Assembly: GCF_019104725.1 (NCBI RefSeq)
Contig: NZ_JAHRXF010000010.1
Span: 95,584-159,583 of the forward strand
DNA length: 64,000 nucleotides
Origin: Streptomyces corallincola
GTDB lineage: Bacteria; Actinomycetota; Actinomycetes; Streptomycetales; Streptomycetaceae
Direction of reading: 5' to 3'
Below the pieces are notes generated by a model that was not told the DNA's origin, ran no database searches, and saw nothing but the letters and a program-made list of their open reading frames with translations. The position numbers and the translations under genes are program-made. Positions 53,229 through 63,359 of the stretch are shown here, piece by piece. Position 1 is the stretch's first letter, and each line of letters begins with the position of its first letter.

Positions 53229-53729
53229 GTGCTCGACATCGGATACGCGCTCTCGAACCGCTTCCCGGACCCCCCGCAGATGGACTACCGGCGGGCGGAC
53301 GTCCGGACGCTGCGGCACGACCTGTTCTGCGGGGACGTGTATCTCGCGGACACCGAGTCGGACCGGGAGCTGTCCACCGCCTGGGGATGGGTACCGGTGC
53401 TGGACTTCGCGTGGGCGCTGTGCGACATCGTGGAGCGTTTGGACAAGGACCCGATGGGCTCGCGGGCGTCCCGGCCGCAGCACGCGGAGCTGGACTTCAC
53501 CGAGTCCACGGACCGCATGCTGTTCGAGCGCCGGTTCGGCTGGGTGGACATCGAGGCCGACTGGATGCCGGTCGAGGAGGCCCCGCTGGCCTTCTCGTTC
53601 ACCGAACTCCGGCGCGAGGCACGGGACTTCCTGCACGACCTGCTCGCGGACCTCACCGACCTGCACGACGACCTCGCGGAGAACCCGGCGGTCTGGACCC
53701 TCCAGGCCCGCTTCCCGCGCCTCTCCTGA
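53229..53729 (+). CDS. Conserved hypothetical protein (166 aa)
   Basis: A 166-aa acidic soluble protein starting at GTG 53229 (MLDIGYALSNRFPDPP). It is rich in aromatic and acidic residues: WGWVPVLDFAWALCDIVERL, ERRFGWVDIEADWMPVEEAP, and a helical end REARDFLHDLLADLTDLHDD. No catalytic motif is recognised. The composition resembles immunity-type or contact-dependent hypothetical proteins of actinobacteria, but this is weak evidence. Confidence 0.7.
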   Translation: MLDIGYALSNRFPDPPQMDYRRADVRTLRHDLFCGDVYLADTESDRELSTAWGWVPVLDFAWALCDIVERLDKDPMGSRASRPQHAELDFTESTDRMLFERRFGWVDIEADWMPVEEAPLAFSFTELRREARDFLHDLLADLTDLHDDLAENPAVWTLQARFPRLS

Positions 53730-53775
53730 GCCGGGCCCGCCCGACGGGGGCGCCCCCGGCCCCGGAGGAGCCCCC

Positions 53776-54489
53776 TCACCCCTCCACCCTGATCCCCAGC
53801 TCCGCCGCCAGCACCGGAGCCAGGTCCAGCAGCTGCCCCGTACTGATCACCGCCCCCGACAGCCGGTCGAGCCCGCGGGTGATCTCCAGCGGGGCGGCCC
53901 CGCGCAGATCCACGTCCTTCAGGACCGCGTTGCCGAAGTCCGCGCCCTTGACCACGCAGTCCACGAACTCCACGCGCTCCAGACGCGCACCGGAGAAGTC
54001 GGGCTCCGCCAGCACGCAGGACTCGAAGACCACGTCCTTCAGCCGGGCCTCGCGCAGATTCAGATAGTCGATCTTGCCGCCGCGCACGACGACCCGTTCG
54101 AACACCGCGCCGTGCCACTGCGTACCGCCGAGCCGGGCGTCCACCAGTTCCACGTCCCGGAGGGTGGATTCCGCGAGGTGGGTGCCGACGCCCCGCAGGC
54201 CGGTGAGGACGCAGTCCAGGAAACGGGCACGGCCGAGCACGGTCCCGTCCAGCAGACACCCCGTCAGCGCGCTGTCCATGAAGCGGGCGCCCCGCCCCGT
54301 CTGCCCGCCGAGGTCGGCGTCCCGGAACTCCAGACCGTCGTAGTCCCCGTCCGCCTCCAGTTCGGCGTCGGGCCAGGGCGTCAGCCCCGGCAGCCGTACC
54401 TCCGGCCGCCGGGCCGCCTTGATCCCCCGGTCCGCCGCACCCCCCGTGCCCGTACCCGCACCCGCCGCACCCGCCGCTCGCCTCGCCAT
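53776..54489 (-). CDS. Pentapeptide-repeat protein
   Basis: A 237-aa protein with a right-handed quadrilateral beta-helix. A(D/N)LxF-like five-residue repeats run from about residue 50 to 200: YDGLEFRDADLGG, ARFLDCVLTGL, LRDVELVDARLGGTQ, LKDVVFESCVLAEPDFSGAR, VKGADFGNAVLKDVDLRGA. Such folds can mimic DNA (quinolone-resistance Qnr type), but most are of unknown role. ATG 54489; upstream in-frame codons run through an operator region and are unlikely to be coding. Divergent from the MFS exporter. Confidence 0.88.
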   Translation of the reverse strand: MARRAAGAAGAGTGTGGAADRGIKAARRPEVRLPGLTPWPDAELEADGDYDGLEFRDADLGGQTGRGARFMDSALTGCLLDGTVLGRARFLDCVLTGLRGVGTHLAESTLRDVELVDARLGGTQWHGAVFERVVVRGGKIDYLNLREARLKDVVFESCVLAEPDFSGARLERVEFVDCVVKGADFGNAVLKDVDLRGAAPLEITRGLDRLSGAVISTGQLLDLAPVLAAELGIRVEG

Positions 54490-54547
54490 GCCCCCATGCT
54501 GCACCCGGCCACCGACAACGCCCCGCCCCGGACCGCACCCCACGAAC

Positions 54548-54602
54548 GTCCGATAATCGGACAGTGCTCCCGATCCGGATGCGACAAACCATGATTCATG
54601 GT
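54548..54602. promoter_or_regulatory. Two 15-bp dyads between pentapeptide gene and MFS exporter
   Basis: GTCCGATAATCGGAC (54548-54562) and ACCATGATTCATGGT (54588-54602) are both perfect 7-bp-arm palindromes with one central base. The second ends 11 bp before the exporter's ATG. The placement fits repressor operators controlling a drug-efflux gene. No regulator gene is adjacent. Confidence 0.65.
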
Positions 54603-54613
54603 CTTCTGTCCCA

Positions 54614-56131
54614 ATGAGCATAGGCCGAAAGGGTGAAGCCCCGCCGGTTTCGGCGGGGGCCGGGGAGAGCGATCCGCACCGCTGGTGGGGCCTGGTGATC
54701 ATCGCGCTCGCGCAGCTGATGGTCGTCCTGGACGCGACGATCGTGAACATCGCGCTGCCGTCCGCGCAGAACGAGCTGCACATCTCGAACGGCGACCGGC
54801 AGTGGGTGATCACCGCGTACACCCTGGCCTTCGGCGGCCTGCTGCTGCTCGGCGGCCGGATCTCCGACCTCGTCGGCCGCAAACGGACGTTCGTCATCGG
54901 ACTGATCGGGTTCGCGCTCGCCTCCGCGATCGGCGGCGCCGCCGAGAGCCCCGGCATGCTCTTCGGCGCCCGCGCCCTCCAGGGCGCCTTCGCCGCGCTC
55001 CTCGCGCCCTCCGCGCTGAGCCTGCTGACGACCACGTTCACCGACCCGCGCGAACGCGGCAAGGCGTTCGGCATCTACGGCGCCCTCGCGGGCAGCGGCT
55101 CGGCCATCGGCTTCATCGTGGGCGGTCTGCTCACCGAGTACCTGAACTGGCGCTGGTGCCTCTACGTCAACGCGCCCATCGCCATCGTCGCGGTGTTCGG
55201 CGCGTTCGCGCTCCTGCACGACCGCCCCGGCCACTCCCGCGAGGTCCGGCTCGACGTGCCCGGCGCGATCCTCGGCTGCGGCGGCCTGGTCGCCATCGTC
55301 TACGGCTTCAGCGAGGCCGAGCCGCGCGGCTTCACCAGCCCCCTCGTCCTCGCCCTGTTCGCGGCCGGGATCGCGCTGCTGATCGCGTTCGTGTGGTGGC
55401 AGAACCGCGCCCCCAGCCCCCTGCTGCCGCTGCACATCGTCCGCGACCGCACCCGCGCGGGCTGCTTCCTGACCATGATGCTCGCGGTCATCGGCCTGTT
55501 CGGGCTGTTCCTGTTCCTGACCTACTACCTCCAGGTCATCCTGGGCTACTCCCCCGTCCGCGCCGGGCTCGGCTTCCTCCCGCTGACCGCCGCGATCATC
55601 ATCGGCTCCACGCAGATCTCCGCCCGGCTGCTCCAGCGGGTGCCGCCGCGCATGCTGATGGTGCCCGGCATGATCCTGGCCTGCGTCGCCCTGCTGCTGC
55701 TCACCCGGCTGACCGTGCACTCGTCGTACACGAGCGAGATCCTGCCCGCGCTGATCCTGCTCGGCCTCGGCATGGGCCTGACCTTCATGCCGGTGTTCGC
55801 CACCGCCACCGCCGGGGTCGCCCCGCGCGACGCCGGAGTCACCTCCGCGACCGTCAACACCGCCCAGCAGGTGGGCGGTTCGATCGGCACGGCGCTGCTC
55901 AACACCATCGCCACCACCAGCGGCGCCGCCTGGATCGCGGCCCATCTGCGCGACCCGGCCCAGCGGGCGGCCGTCACCGCCGAGGGCGTGGTGCACGGCT
56001 ACACGGTGGCCATCTGGTGGGCGGCGGCCGTCATGCTGCTCGCCGGTGTGGTCGCGGGCGTGATGGTCACCGCCAAGGCGCCGGGCAGGGGCGTCCCCAC
56101 CGGGCAGCCGGTGACCGAGTCGGTGCCCTGA
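54614..56131 (+). CDS. MFS exporter, DHA2/EmrB-QacA type (14 TMS)
   Basis: A 505-aa drug:H+ antiporter-like protein. DHA2 motifs: LAQLMVVLDATIVNIALPSA (motif D1), LGGRISDLVGRKRTFVIG (motif A), GARALQGAFAALLAPSALSL (motif B), and YGALAGSGSAIGFIVGGLLT (motif C). About 14 membrane helices are predicted. It would expel toxic hydrophobic compounds. ATG 54614. Twin palindromes just upstream suggest repression by a TetR-like protein. Confidence 0.94.
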   Translation: MSIGRKGEAPPVSAGAGESDPHRWWGLVIIALAQLMVVLDATIVNIALPSAQNELHISNGDRQWVITAYTLAFGGLLLLGGRISDLVGRKRTFVIGLIGFALASAIGGAAESPGMLFGARALQGAFAALLAPSALSLLTTTFTDPRERGKAFGIYGALAGSGSAIGFIVGGLLTEYLNWRWCLYVNAPIAIVAVFGAFALLHDRPGHSREVRLDVPGAILGCGGLVAIVYGFSEAEPRGFTSPLVLALFAAGIALLIAFVWWQNRAPSPLLPLHIVRDRTRAGCFLTMMLAVIGLFGLFLFLTYYLQVILGYSPVRAGLGFLPLTAAIIIGSTQISARLLQRVPPRMLMVPGMILACVALLLLTRLTVHSSYTSEILPALILLGLGMGLTFMPVFATATAGVAPRDAGVTSATVNTAQQVGGSIGTALLNTIATTSGAAWIAAHLRDPAQRAAVTAEGVVHGYTVAIWWAAAVMLLAGVVAGVMVTAKAPGRGVPTGQPVTESVP

Positions 56132-56154
56132 GCGCGCCGGGCCCCCGGGCCCGC

Positions 56155-56637
56155 TCAGTCGCCGCCGGAACCGCCCAGCTCCGCCAGCGCCCCGTCCGTC
56201 AGCCGGTACACCGTCCAGCCGTCCAGCGGGCGGGCGCCCAGCGCCTCGTAGAAGCCGATGGCGGGCCGGTTCCAGTCGAGCACCGACCACTCCAGGCGGC
56301 CGTAGCCGCGCGCCACGCAGAGCCGGGCCAGTTCGGTCAGCAGGGCCCTGCCGTGCCCGGCGCCCCGCGCGGAGGGGCGGACGAACAGGTCCTCCAGGTG
56401 GACGCCGTGCACCCCGCGCCAGGTGGAGAAGTTCAGGAACCACAGCGCGAACCCGACGACCTCACCACCGGCGTCCTCCGCGACGTGCGCGTAGGCGGCC
56501 GGGCGCTCCCCGAACAGCGCCTCGCGCACCTGCTCCTCGGTCGCCCGCGCCTGGTCCGGCTCCTTCTCGTAGACGGCCAGCTCGCGGATGAGCGCGTGGA
56601 TGACGGGGACGTCGGCGGGTACGGCGGTACGAATCAT
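56155..56637 (-). CDS. GNAT acetyltransferase (diamine acetyltransferase-like)
   Basis: A 160-aa protein: MIRTAVPADVPVIHALIREL, VYEKEPDQARATEEQVREAL, FALWFLNFSTWRGVHGVHLE, VRPSARGAGHGRALLTELAR, WNRPAIGFYEALGARPLDGW. The NFSTWRG block is characteristic of spermidine/diamine N-acetyltransferases. The start overlaps the stop of the rhomboid-like gene by 4 nt, so the two are co-translated. Confidence 0.9.
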   Translation of the reverse strand: MIRTAVPADVPVIHALIRELAVYEKEPDQARATEEQVREALFGERPAAYAHVAEDAGGEVVGFALWFLNFSTWRGVHGVHLEDLFVRPSARGAGHGRALLTELARLCVARGYGRLEWSVLDWNRPAIGFYEALGARPLDGWTVYRLTDGALAELGGSGGD

Positions 56638-57275
56638 GCGGCGAGCGTACGTCCGCGCCCCCGGGTGAGCGGATAGCAGCCGAGTCCGATCAGTACGGAC
56701 AGGAAGTGACCGAAGTCGGTGAAGGTGCGGCCGGTGCCGAGCGGGACGCCGTACACCGCGAGGACGACGGCGAGGTAGCCGTACCGCCAGGGCGGCGGAA
56801 CGCGGTAGGTGAGGACGGCGACGACCCCGGCCAGGGCGTAACTCACGCCGATGTCCAGGGTGTTGACCGCCGAGCGCGGGGCGTGGCCGTCGTGGATGGC
56901 CAGCAGCAGCGCGAGTTCGCTGACCAGCGTGGCCAGCACGTGCGCGGCGGCGCACACCGCGAGCCAGCGCGGGGTGCCGAGCCACCGCTCGGCCTGCGCG
57001 TGGAAGACGGTGTACAGCACCGCGTACGGCAGCCAGTGGCCGCCGTCGATCCACATGGCGCTGGTGATGAGCACCCGGACCGGGTTCTCGGACAGCTCGC
57101 GGATGTTGGTGGAGTGCTGGCGCAGGAACTCCTGCTCGAACGCCGGGGACATGTGGTGCAGGGCGACCGTGGTGACGAAGAGGATCAGCAGCCAGACGTA
57201 GGTGCCGGGCGCGCTGCGCACATAGCGCGCGACGGCCCGCAGCCCCCTCCGGCCCCGCTCGGCAACCCTGTCCAC
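56634..57275 (-). CDS. Rhomboid-like membrane protein
   Basis: A 213-aa polytopic protein of the actinobacterial rhomboid-like group. About six helices are seen. A possible Ser/His dyad is in LDIGVSYALAG and FGHFLSVLIGLG, as in intramembrane serine proteases, but the canonical GxSG is GVSY here, so activity is uncertain. It has the conserved region HWLPYAVLYTVFHAQAERWL. GTG 57275 start. Confidence 0.78.
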   Translation of the reverse strand: MDRVAERGRRGLRAVARYVRSAPGTYVWLLILFVTTVALHHMSPAFEQEFLRQHSTNIRELSENPVRVLITSAMWIDGGHWLPYAVLYTVFHAQAERWLGTPRWLAVCAAAHVLATLVSELALLLAIHDGHAPRSAVNTLDIGVSYALAGVVAVLTYRVPPPWRYGYLAVVLAVYGVPLGTGRTFTDFGHFLSVLIGLGCYPLTRGRGRTLAA

Positions 57276-57372
57276 GGGCCCAGTATGGGCGGCCCCCGCC
57301 GGGCGGGGGCTGACACGCCACCGGATGGCCCATCATGCCGAACCGGGATGGAACAGTCATACCGTAAGCGAT

Positions 57373-58479
57373 ATGAAGAAATGTCACATCGCGTACCTGG
57401 CGTGCACGGCCGCCCTCCTCGGCGCCGGTCTCGGCGCGGCCCCCGCCACCTCCGCGCCGGCCGCCCACCACAGCCACGCGACCCATGTGGTCCGTCCGGG
57501 TCAGTCGATCCAGAAGGCGGTGGACGCCGCCAAGGCCGGTGACACGGTGTACGTGCTCCCCGGCACCTACCGCGAGAGCGTCAAGATCGGCACCCCGTGG
57601 CTGACCCTGCGCGGCGCCGGGCCGAAGACGGTGATCCGCCCGGCGGGCAAGACCGCCGTCACCGCTGCGAAGGGCGCCGCGAAGGCGTCCGACAGCTGCG
57701 CCGAGGGGGGCAACGGCATCTGCGTCGTCGGCACCAAGAAGACGAACGTCCAGGGCGTCACCGTCGCCGACCTGACGGTCACCGGCTTCAGCCGCACCGG
57801 CGTCTTCGGCATGGCCACGGACAGCCTGACCGTGCGCGATGTGCACGCCCACAAGAACGGGGTCTGGGGCATCGCCCTGGAGCGCTCGGTGCACGGCCTG
57901 CTCCGGAACAACTACGCCCACGCCAACGGCGACGCGGGCCTGTTCCTCGCCAACACGATCAAGGAGGAGGCCGGCGCCTACGACGCCGGGCAGACCCTGG
58001 TCGAGCACAACCGCGTCGAGGACAACCGCATCGGCGTCACCGTGCGACGGCTGCGCAACGTGACCGTGGCGGAGAACGACGTCACCGGCAACTGCGCGGG
58101 CGTCTTCGTCGTCGGCGACGAGAACAAGCCCAAGACCGGCTCCATCGAGGTGGCCGCGAACCGGGTCGTCAAGAACAACAAGTCCTGCCCCAAGACCGAC
58201 CGGCTCCCCGCGCTCCAGGGCTCCGGGATCGTGCTCACCGGCACCGAGAAGACGCGGGTCACGCAGAACCACGTCTCCGGCAACTCCGGCACGTCCCCGC
58301 TGTCCGGCGGCATCGTGCTCTTCAAGAGCTTCGTCGGCGTGACCAGCGACAAGAACACGATCGACGCCAACACGCTGGAGAGCAACGCCCCGGCGGACCT
58401 GGTGAACACGGACAAGGGCAAGGGCAACACCTTCCAGCGCAACACCTGCCGGGCGTCCCGGCCCGCCGGTCTGTGCTGA
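57373..58479 (+). CDS. Secreted right-handed beta-helix repeat protein
   Basis: A 368-aa secreted protein. The signal peptide is 1-28 (MKKCHIAYLACTAALLGAGL, cleaved near TSA-PA). Parallel beta-helix (NosD/pectate-lyase-like) repeats follow: IQKAVDAAKAGDTVYVLPGT, GVFGMATDSLTVRDVHAHKN, GLLRNNYAHANGDAGLFLAN, RIGVTVRRLRNVTVAENDVT. Such folds often bind or cleave polysaccharides, but no catalytic set is clear. ATG 57373. Confidence 0.85.
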   Translation: MKKCHIAYLACTAALLGAGLGAAPATSAPAAHHSHATHVVRPGQSIQKAVDAAKAGDTVYVLPGTYRESVKIGTPWLTLRGAGPKTVIRPAGKTAVTAAKGAAKASDSCAEGGNGICVVGTKKTNVQGVTVADLTVTGFSRTGVFGMATDSLTVRDVHAHKNGVWGIALERSVHGLLRNNYAHANGDAGLFLANTIKEEAGAYDAGQTLVEHNRVEDNRIGVTVRRLRNVTVAENDVTGNCAGVFVVGDENKPKTGSIEVAANRVVKNNKSCPKTDRLPALQGSGIVLTGTEKTRVTQNHVSGNSGTSPLSGGIVLFKSFVGVTSDKNTIDANTLESNAPADLVNTDKGKGNTFQRNTCRASRPAGLC

Positions 58480-58522
58480 CCGCGCCGCCCGCCCGACCGG
58501 CGCAGTCCGCGGCCCGGAATCC

Positions 58523-58602
58523 CCGCAGTCCCGCAGTCCCGTAGTCCCGCAGCCCCGCAGTCCCGCAGTCCCGTAGCCCCTTAGTCCCGTAGCCCCGTAG
58601 AA
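58523..58602. repeat. 8-bp tandem repeat (10 units) before methyltransferase gene
   Basis: Ten units of CCGyAGyC in a row (CCGCAGTC, CCGTAGTC, CCGCAGCC and so on) end 16 bp before the methyltransferase start codon. Unit 8 is CCTTAGTC and unit 10 is CCGTAGAA. The period of 8 is exact. The run occupies the expected promoter and leader position. Confidence 0.85.
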
Positions 58603-58618
58603 AGAGAGAGGGCGGCAG

Positions 58619-59647
58619 ATGACCACCGCTGAGACAGCTCCCCCGCCTCCCATGCGCCTGCGCGAACTCGTGTTCGGCGCGGCCTGCGCCGCCGCCGTCC
58701 GCGCCGCCGCCCGCCTCGGTGTCGCCGACGCGCTCGACAACCGCCCGACGGCCGTCGAGGACCTCGCCGCCGCCGTGAAGACCGAGCCGAAGCCGCTGCG
58801 CCGCCTGCTGCGCGCGCTGTCCTGCTACGGCGTCTTCGCCGAGCTGCCGGACGGCACCTTCGAGCACACCGCGATGTCGCGGCTGCTGCGCGAGGACGAC
58901 CCGAACAGCCTGCGGGCCATCGCCCTGTGGTGCACCGAGCCGTGGACCTGGGACGCCTGGCCCAAGCTGGACGAGGCCGTACGCACCGGCGACAACGTGG
59001 TGGAGGGCCTGTACGGCAAGGAGTTCTTCACCTACCTCAACGAGGACGCCCCGGAGTCCGCGGACGTCTTCAACCAGGCCATGACCCGCTCCAGCGAGCA
59101 GTCGGCGCGCGAGGTGGCCGACCTGCTCGACCTGTCCGGCGCCACGTCGGTCGCGGACTGCGGCGGCGGCCAGGGCCATGTGGTGGCCTGTCTGCTCGAC
59201 AAGTACCCGGCGCTGCACGGCAGTCTGCTCGACCTGCCCCGCGTCGTGGAGAACGCGCTGCCCCGGCTGCGCGAGGGCGGCGACCTGGCCTCCCGCGCCC
59301 GGATCGTCCCCGGTGACGTGCGCGAGGCGGTGCCGGTCAAGTCGGACGTCTACGTCATCAAGAACATCCTGGAGTGGGACGACGAGTCCACCGCCCGCCT
59401 GCTGGGCAACGTCGTCGCGGCCGGTGGCCCCGGCACACGGGTCGTCGTCATCGAGAACATGGTGGACGACTCCCCCTCGATGCGGTTCAGCACCGCGATG
59501 GACCTGATGCTGCTGCTCAACGTGGGCGGTGCCAAGCACACCACCGAGAGCATGCTGAGCCGCCTCGCGGCGGCGGGCCTGGAGATCGACTCCGTCCGCC
59601 CGGTCAACCCCTACCTGCACGCCTTCGAGTGCCACGTGCCCGGCTGA
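58619..59647 (+). CDS. SAM-dependent O-methyltransferase (TcmN/TcmO type)
   Basis: A 342-aa methyltransferase of the plant/actinobacterial O-methyltransferase family. The N-terminal winged helix (LRELVFGAACAAAVRAAARL) handles dimerisation. The SAM site is SVADCGGGQGHVVACLLDKY, followed by GDVREAVPVKSDVYVIKNIL and VIENMVDDSP. It is divergent from the pigment polyketide locus, separated by 79 bp, so it likely methylates a phenol of that polyketide. Confidence 0.9.
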   Translation: MTTAETAPPPPMRLRELVFGAACAAAVRAAARLGVADALDNRPTAVEDLAAAVKTEPKPLRRLLRALSCYGVFAELPDGTFEHTAMSRLLREDDPNSLRAIALWCTEPWTWDAWPKLDEAVRTGDNVVEGLYGKEFFTYLNEDAPESADVFNQAMTRSSEQSAREVADLLDLSGATSVADCGGGQGHVVACLLDKYPALHGSLLDLPRVVENALPRLREGGDLASRARIVPGDVREAVPVKSDVYVIKNILEWDDESTARLLGNVVAAGGPGTRVVVIENMVDDSPSMRFSTAMDLMLLLNVGGAKHTTESMLSRLAAAGLEIDSVRPVNPYLHAFECHVPG

Positions 59648-59726
59648 GCAGCCGTCGTACCGGTACACGAGCGCCGGCCGCCGGGCCCGCATCACGCGGG
59701 CCCGGCGGCCGGTGGCCGTCCGGGGG

Positions 59727-60062
59727 TCACCGCACGGCTGGGTCGCGCTCCCAGAGGTAGAAACGCCGGGCCATCGCGTCCTGCGGACCCCGCCAGGTCT
59801 CCGGGTCGTAGGCGCTCACGTACGCCGTCAGGCGGTCGCTCACGTCGCGGAACTCGGGGTGGGAGGTCACGTTGGCGATGGCCGGGCCCGGCTCGCGCTC
59901 GGACTCGATCAGGTGCATGTACACGTCGCCGAACTGGAAGAGGCTGCGCCGGGTGACCCCGACGAGGTGGGGCAGCTCCCCGCGGTCGGAGTCGGCGAAC
60001 ACCCGGGCGATGTCGGGGGCGGACCCCGGAGCCATCCGGGCGACGATCAGGGCCTGGTGCAT
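59727..60062 (-). CDS. TcmI-family polyketide cyclase (WhiE ORFVII type)
   Basis: A 111-aa dimeric alpha/beta-barrel cyclase: MHQALIVARMAPGSAPDIAR, SDRGELPHLVGVTRRSLFQF, HPEFRDVSDRLTAYVSAYDP. It closes the later ring or rings of the poly-beta-ketone. Last gene of the minus-strand pigment operon; ATG 60062. Confidence 0.93.
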   Translation of the reverse strand: MHQALIVARMAPGSAPDIARVFADSDRGELPHLVGVTRRSLFQFGDVYMHLIESEREPGPAIANVTSHPEFRDVSDRLTAYVSAYDPETWRGPQDAMARRFYLWERDPAVR

Positions 60063-60085
60063 GGGACTCGCTCCTCGTTCGCGGG

Positions 60086-60827
<742 letters not shown>

Positions 60828-60840
60828 GCGAGTGCCTCCT

Positions 60841-62094
60841 CTACTGCTGGGCGTGTGCGGCGCCGTGCCGGAGCACCAGCGCCGAGTTCGACCCCATGAG
60901 CCCGCGGCTGAGCACCAGCGCGGTCCGCAGCTCCGCGGGCCGGGCGCGCCCGGTCACGAGGTCGAGGTCGTGGCAGACGTCCTGGACATTGGGCGTCGGC
61001 GGGATCAGCCCGTGCTCCATCGCCAGGACGGCCGCCGCGCTGTCCAGCACCGGGGCGGCGCAGTAGCCGCGTCCGGTGCCCGTCTTGGGTGCGGTGACCG
61101 GCACCCTCGTGCCGTGCGCGCCGAGGGCGTCGGCGAGGGCCAGCGCCTCCGCGCGGTCCGCCTCCGGGATGCCGAGGGCGTCCGCGAAGACGACATCGAC
61201 CTCCTCGGGTGCGCAGCCCGCCTCGTCGAGGGCCCGCCGGACCGCCTCGGCGAGACCGGCCCGCGACTCGGTCCAGCGGGAGGCCCCGGTGAAGGTGGCC
61301 GCGTGCCCGGCGACGTAGGCCCGGACCTCCGCGCCGCGTTCACGGGCGGCCCGCTCGGACTCCACGACGAGCATCGCGCCGCCCTCGGCGGGCACGAACC
61401 CCCGGGCACCCTCGGTGAAGGGCCGGTACGCCCGCTCCGGGTCGGTCTCCAGGCTCAGTTCGCCATAGCCGAGCTGGCAGACCATCGAGTACGGCGCGAG
61501 CGGCGCCTCGGTGGCACCGGCCACGATCACGTCGGTGCCGCGCCGGACGGCGCGGGCCGCGTGGGCCAGGGCGTCCAGACCGCCGGCCTCGTCGGAGGCG
61601 ACGACCGAGCAGGGGCCCTTGAACCCGCGCCGGATGGAGATCTGGCCGGTGCTGGCCGCGTAGAACCAGGCGATCGACTGGTACGGCCCGACGAACCGGC
61701 TGCCCTTGCCCCACAGCTGCTGGAGCTCGCGCTGCCCGAACTCGCCGCCGCCGGAACCGGCCGCGGTGACCACGCCGACCGCGTACGGGTCGGCGTCGGT
61801 GTCGGCCTGCCCGAGCCGGGCGTCCTCCAGCGCGAGGTCGGCCGCCGCGAGGGCGAAGTGGGTGTAGCGGTCGGTCTGGACGAGGAACCGTCCGTCGATC
61901 GTGTCGGCCGGTTCGAAGCCGCGCACCTCGCCCGCCACCTTCAGCGGCAGGTCGGCGCAGCCCTCGCGGGAGATGCGGTCGAGGACGCTGACGCCCTCGT
62001 GCGTGGCCTTCCAGAAGGTGTCCGTGCTGGTTCCGTTGGGCGCGACCACACCGATGCCGGTGACGGCCGCACGCGCTTCCTTGGGTTCGCTCAT
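60841..62094 (-). CDS. Chain length factor (KS-beta) of spore-pigment PKS
   Basis: A 417-aa ketosynthase-like subunit that sets polyketide chain length. It aligns with the KS partner, but the catalytic Cys position is Glu169 (SVVASDEAGGLDAL), rather than the Gln often found in chain length factors. TGRARPAELRTALVLSRGLM and other KS-fold blocks are present. ATG 62094 overlaps the KS stop by one base. Confidence 0.95.
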   Translation of the reverse strand: MSEPKEARAAVTGIGVVAPNGTSTDTFWKATHEGVSVLDRISREGCADLPLKVAGEVRGFEPADTIDGRFLVQTDRYTHFALAAADLALEDARLGQADTDADPYAVGVVTAAGSGGGEFGQRELQQLWGKGSRFVGPYQSIAWFYAASTGQISIRRGFKGPCSVVASDEAGGLDALAHAARAVRRGTDVIVAGATEAPLAPYSMVCQLGYGELSLETDPERAYRPFTEGARGFVPAEGGAMLVVESERAARERGAEVRAYVAGHAATFTGASRWTESRAGLAEAVRRALDEAGCAPEEVDVVFADALGIPEADRAEALALADALGAHGTRVPVTAPKTGTGRGYCAAPVLDSAAAVLAMEHGLIPPTPNVQDVCHDLDLVTGRARPAELRTALVLSRGLMGSNSALVLRHGAAHAQQ

Positions 62095-63359
62095 CACGTC
62101 CTCTCCCTCGTCCGGGTCAGGACCACCGCCGACTGGAATCCGCCGAACCCGCTGCCCACGGACAGGACGCTGTTCAGCTTCCGGTCGCGGGCGACACGCG
62201 GGACGTAGTCCAGGTCGCACTCGGGGTCGGGAACCTCGTAGTTGGCGGTCGGGGGTACGGCCTGCTTGGCGAGGGCCAGCACACAGGCGACCACCTCGAT
62301 GGCGCCGATCGCCCCGAGGGAGTGCCCCACCATCGACTTGATGGAGCTCATCGGGGTGTCGTACGCGTGCTGTCCGAGCGCCCGCTTCACGGCCGCCGTC
62401 TCGTGGCGGTCGTTCTGCCGGGTGCCGGAACCGTGCGCGTTGACGTAGTCGATCGCCGTCGGGTCCAGCCTCGCGTGGTCCAGCGCGGTGTCGATGGCGC
62501 GGGCCATCTCCAGGCCGTCGCTGGTCAGACCGGTCATGTGGTAGGCGTTGCCGAAGGTGGCGTAGCCGCCCAGCTCGCAGTAGATGTGCGCGCCGCGGGC
62601 CCGGGCGTGCTCCAGTTCCTCCAAGACGAGCACCGCGCCGCCCTCGCCCATGACGAAGCCGTCACGGTTGTTGTCGAAGGGCCGGGAGGCGTGCGCGGGG
62701 TCGTCGTTGTTCGGCGAGGTCGCCCTGATCGCGTCGAAGCACGCCATCGTGATCGGGGAGATCGGCGAGTCCGACGCACCGGCTATGCAGATGTCCGCCC
62801 GTCCCTCTTCGACGGTGTGGAAGGCGTAGCCGACGGCGTCGAGCCCCGAGGTGCAGCCGGTGGAGACGGTCTGCACCGGGCCCTGCGCGCCGAACCGTTC
62901 CGCCACCGCCGAGGCCACCGTGGCGGGCGTGAACGCCCGCTGGAGGTGGGCCTCGGACCGGGAGTGGTCCACGTCCCAGCGCTCGCCGCCGTGGCTGACG
63001 AGGACGTAGTCGTGCTCCAGGCGGGTGGTGCCGCCGACCGCGGTGCCCAGGGACACCCCGACCCGCCAGGGGTTCTCGTTGGCCAGGTCGAGCCCGGAGT
63101 CACGGACCGCCTCGTCGCCCGCGACCATCGCGAACTGGATGTACCGGTCCGCGCGCGCGATCTCCTCGGCGTCCAGACCGTGGGCCGCCGGGTCGAAGTC
63201 GCACTCGGCCGCGATCCGGGACCTGAGGCCCGAGGGGTCGAAGAAGGTGATGCCGCGCGTCGCGGTCCGGCCCTCGGCGAGCAGGTTCCAGAACGCCGGC
63301 GCGCCGATGCCGCCCGGAGCGACGACGCCTATGCCGGTGACCGCCACCCGCCGGGTCAC
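62094..63359 (-). CDS. Ketosynthase (KS-alpha) of spore-pigment PKS
   Basis: A 421-aa condensing enzyme with catalytic Cys169 ([14 protein letters not shown]) and the two His in [15 protein letters not shown] and [11 protein letters not shown]. It extends malonyl-ACP units with its chain length factor. GTG 63359 overlaps the cupin stop by 4 nt. The order cupin-KS-CLF-ACP-aromatase-cyclase is that of whiE spore-pigment clusters. Confidence 0.97.
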   Translation of the reverse strand: MTRRVAVTGIGVVAPGGIGAPAFWNLLAEGRTATRGITFFDPSGLRSRIAAECDFDPAAHGLDAEEIARADRYIQFAMVAGDEAVRDSGLDLANENPWRVGVSLGTAVGGTTRLEHDYVLVSHGGERWDVDHSRSEAHLQRAFTPATVASAVAERFGAQGPVQTVSTGCTSGLDAVGYAFHTVEEGRADICIAGASDSPISPITMACFDAIRATSPNNDDPAHASRPFDNNRDGFVMGEGGAVLVLEELEHARARGAHIYCELGGYATFGNAYHMTGLTSDGLEMARAIDTALDHARLDPTAIDYVNAHGSGTRQNDRHETAAVKRALGQHAYDTPMSSIKSMVGHSLGAIGAIEVVACVLALAKQAVPPTANYEVPDPECDLDYVPRVARDRKLNSVLSVGSGFGGFQSAVVLTRTRERT

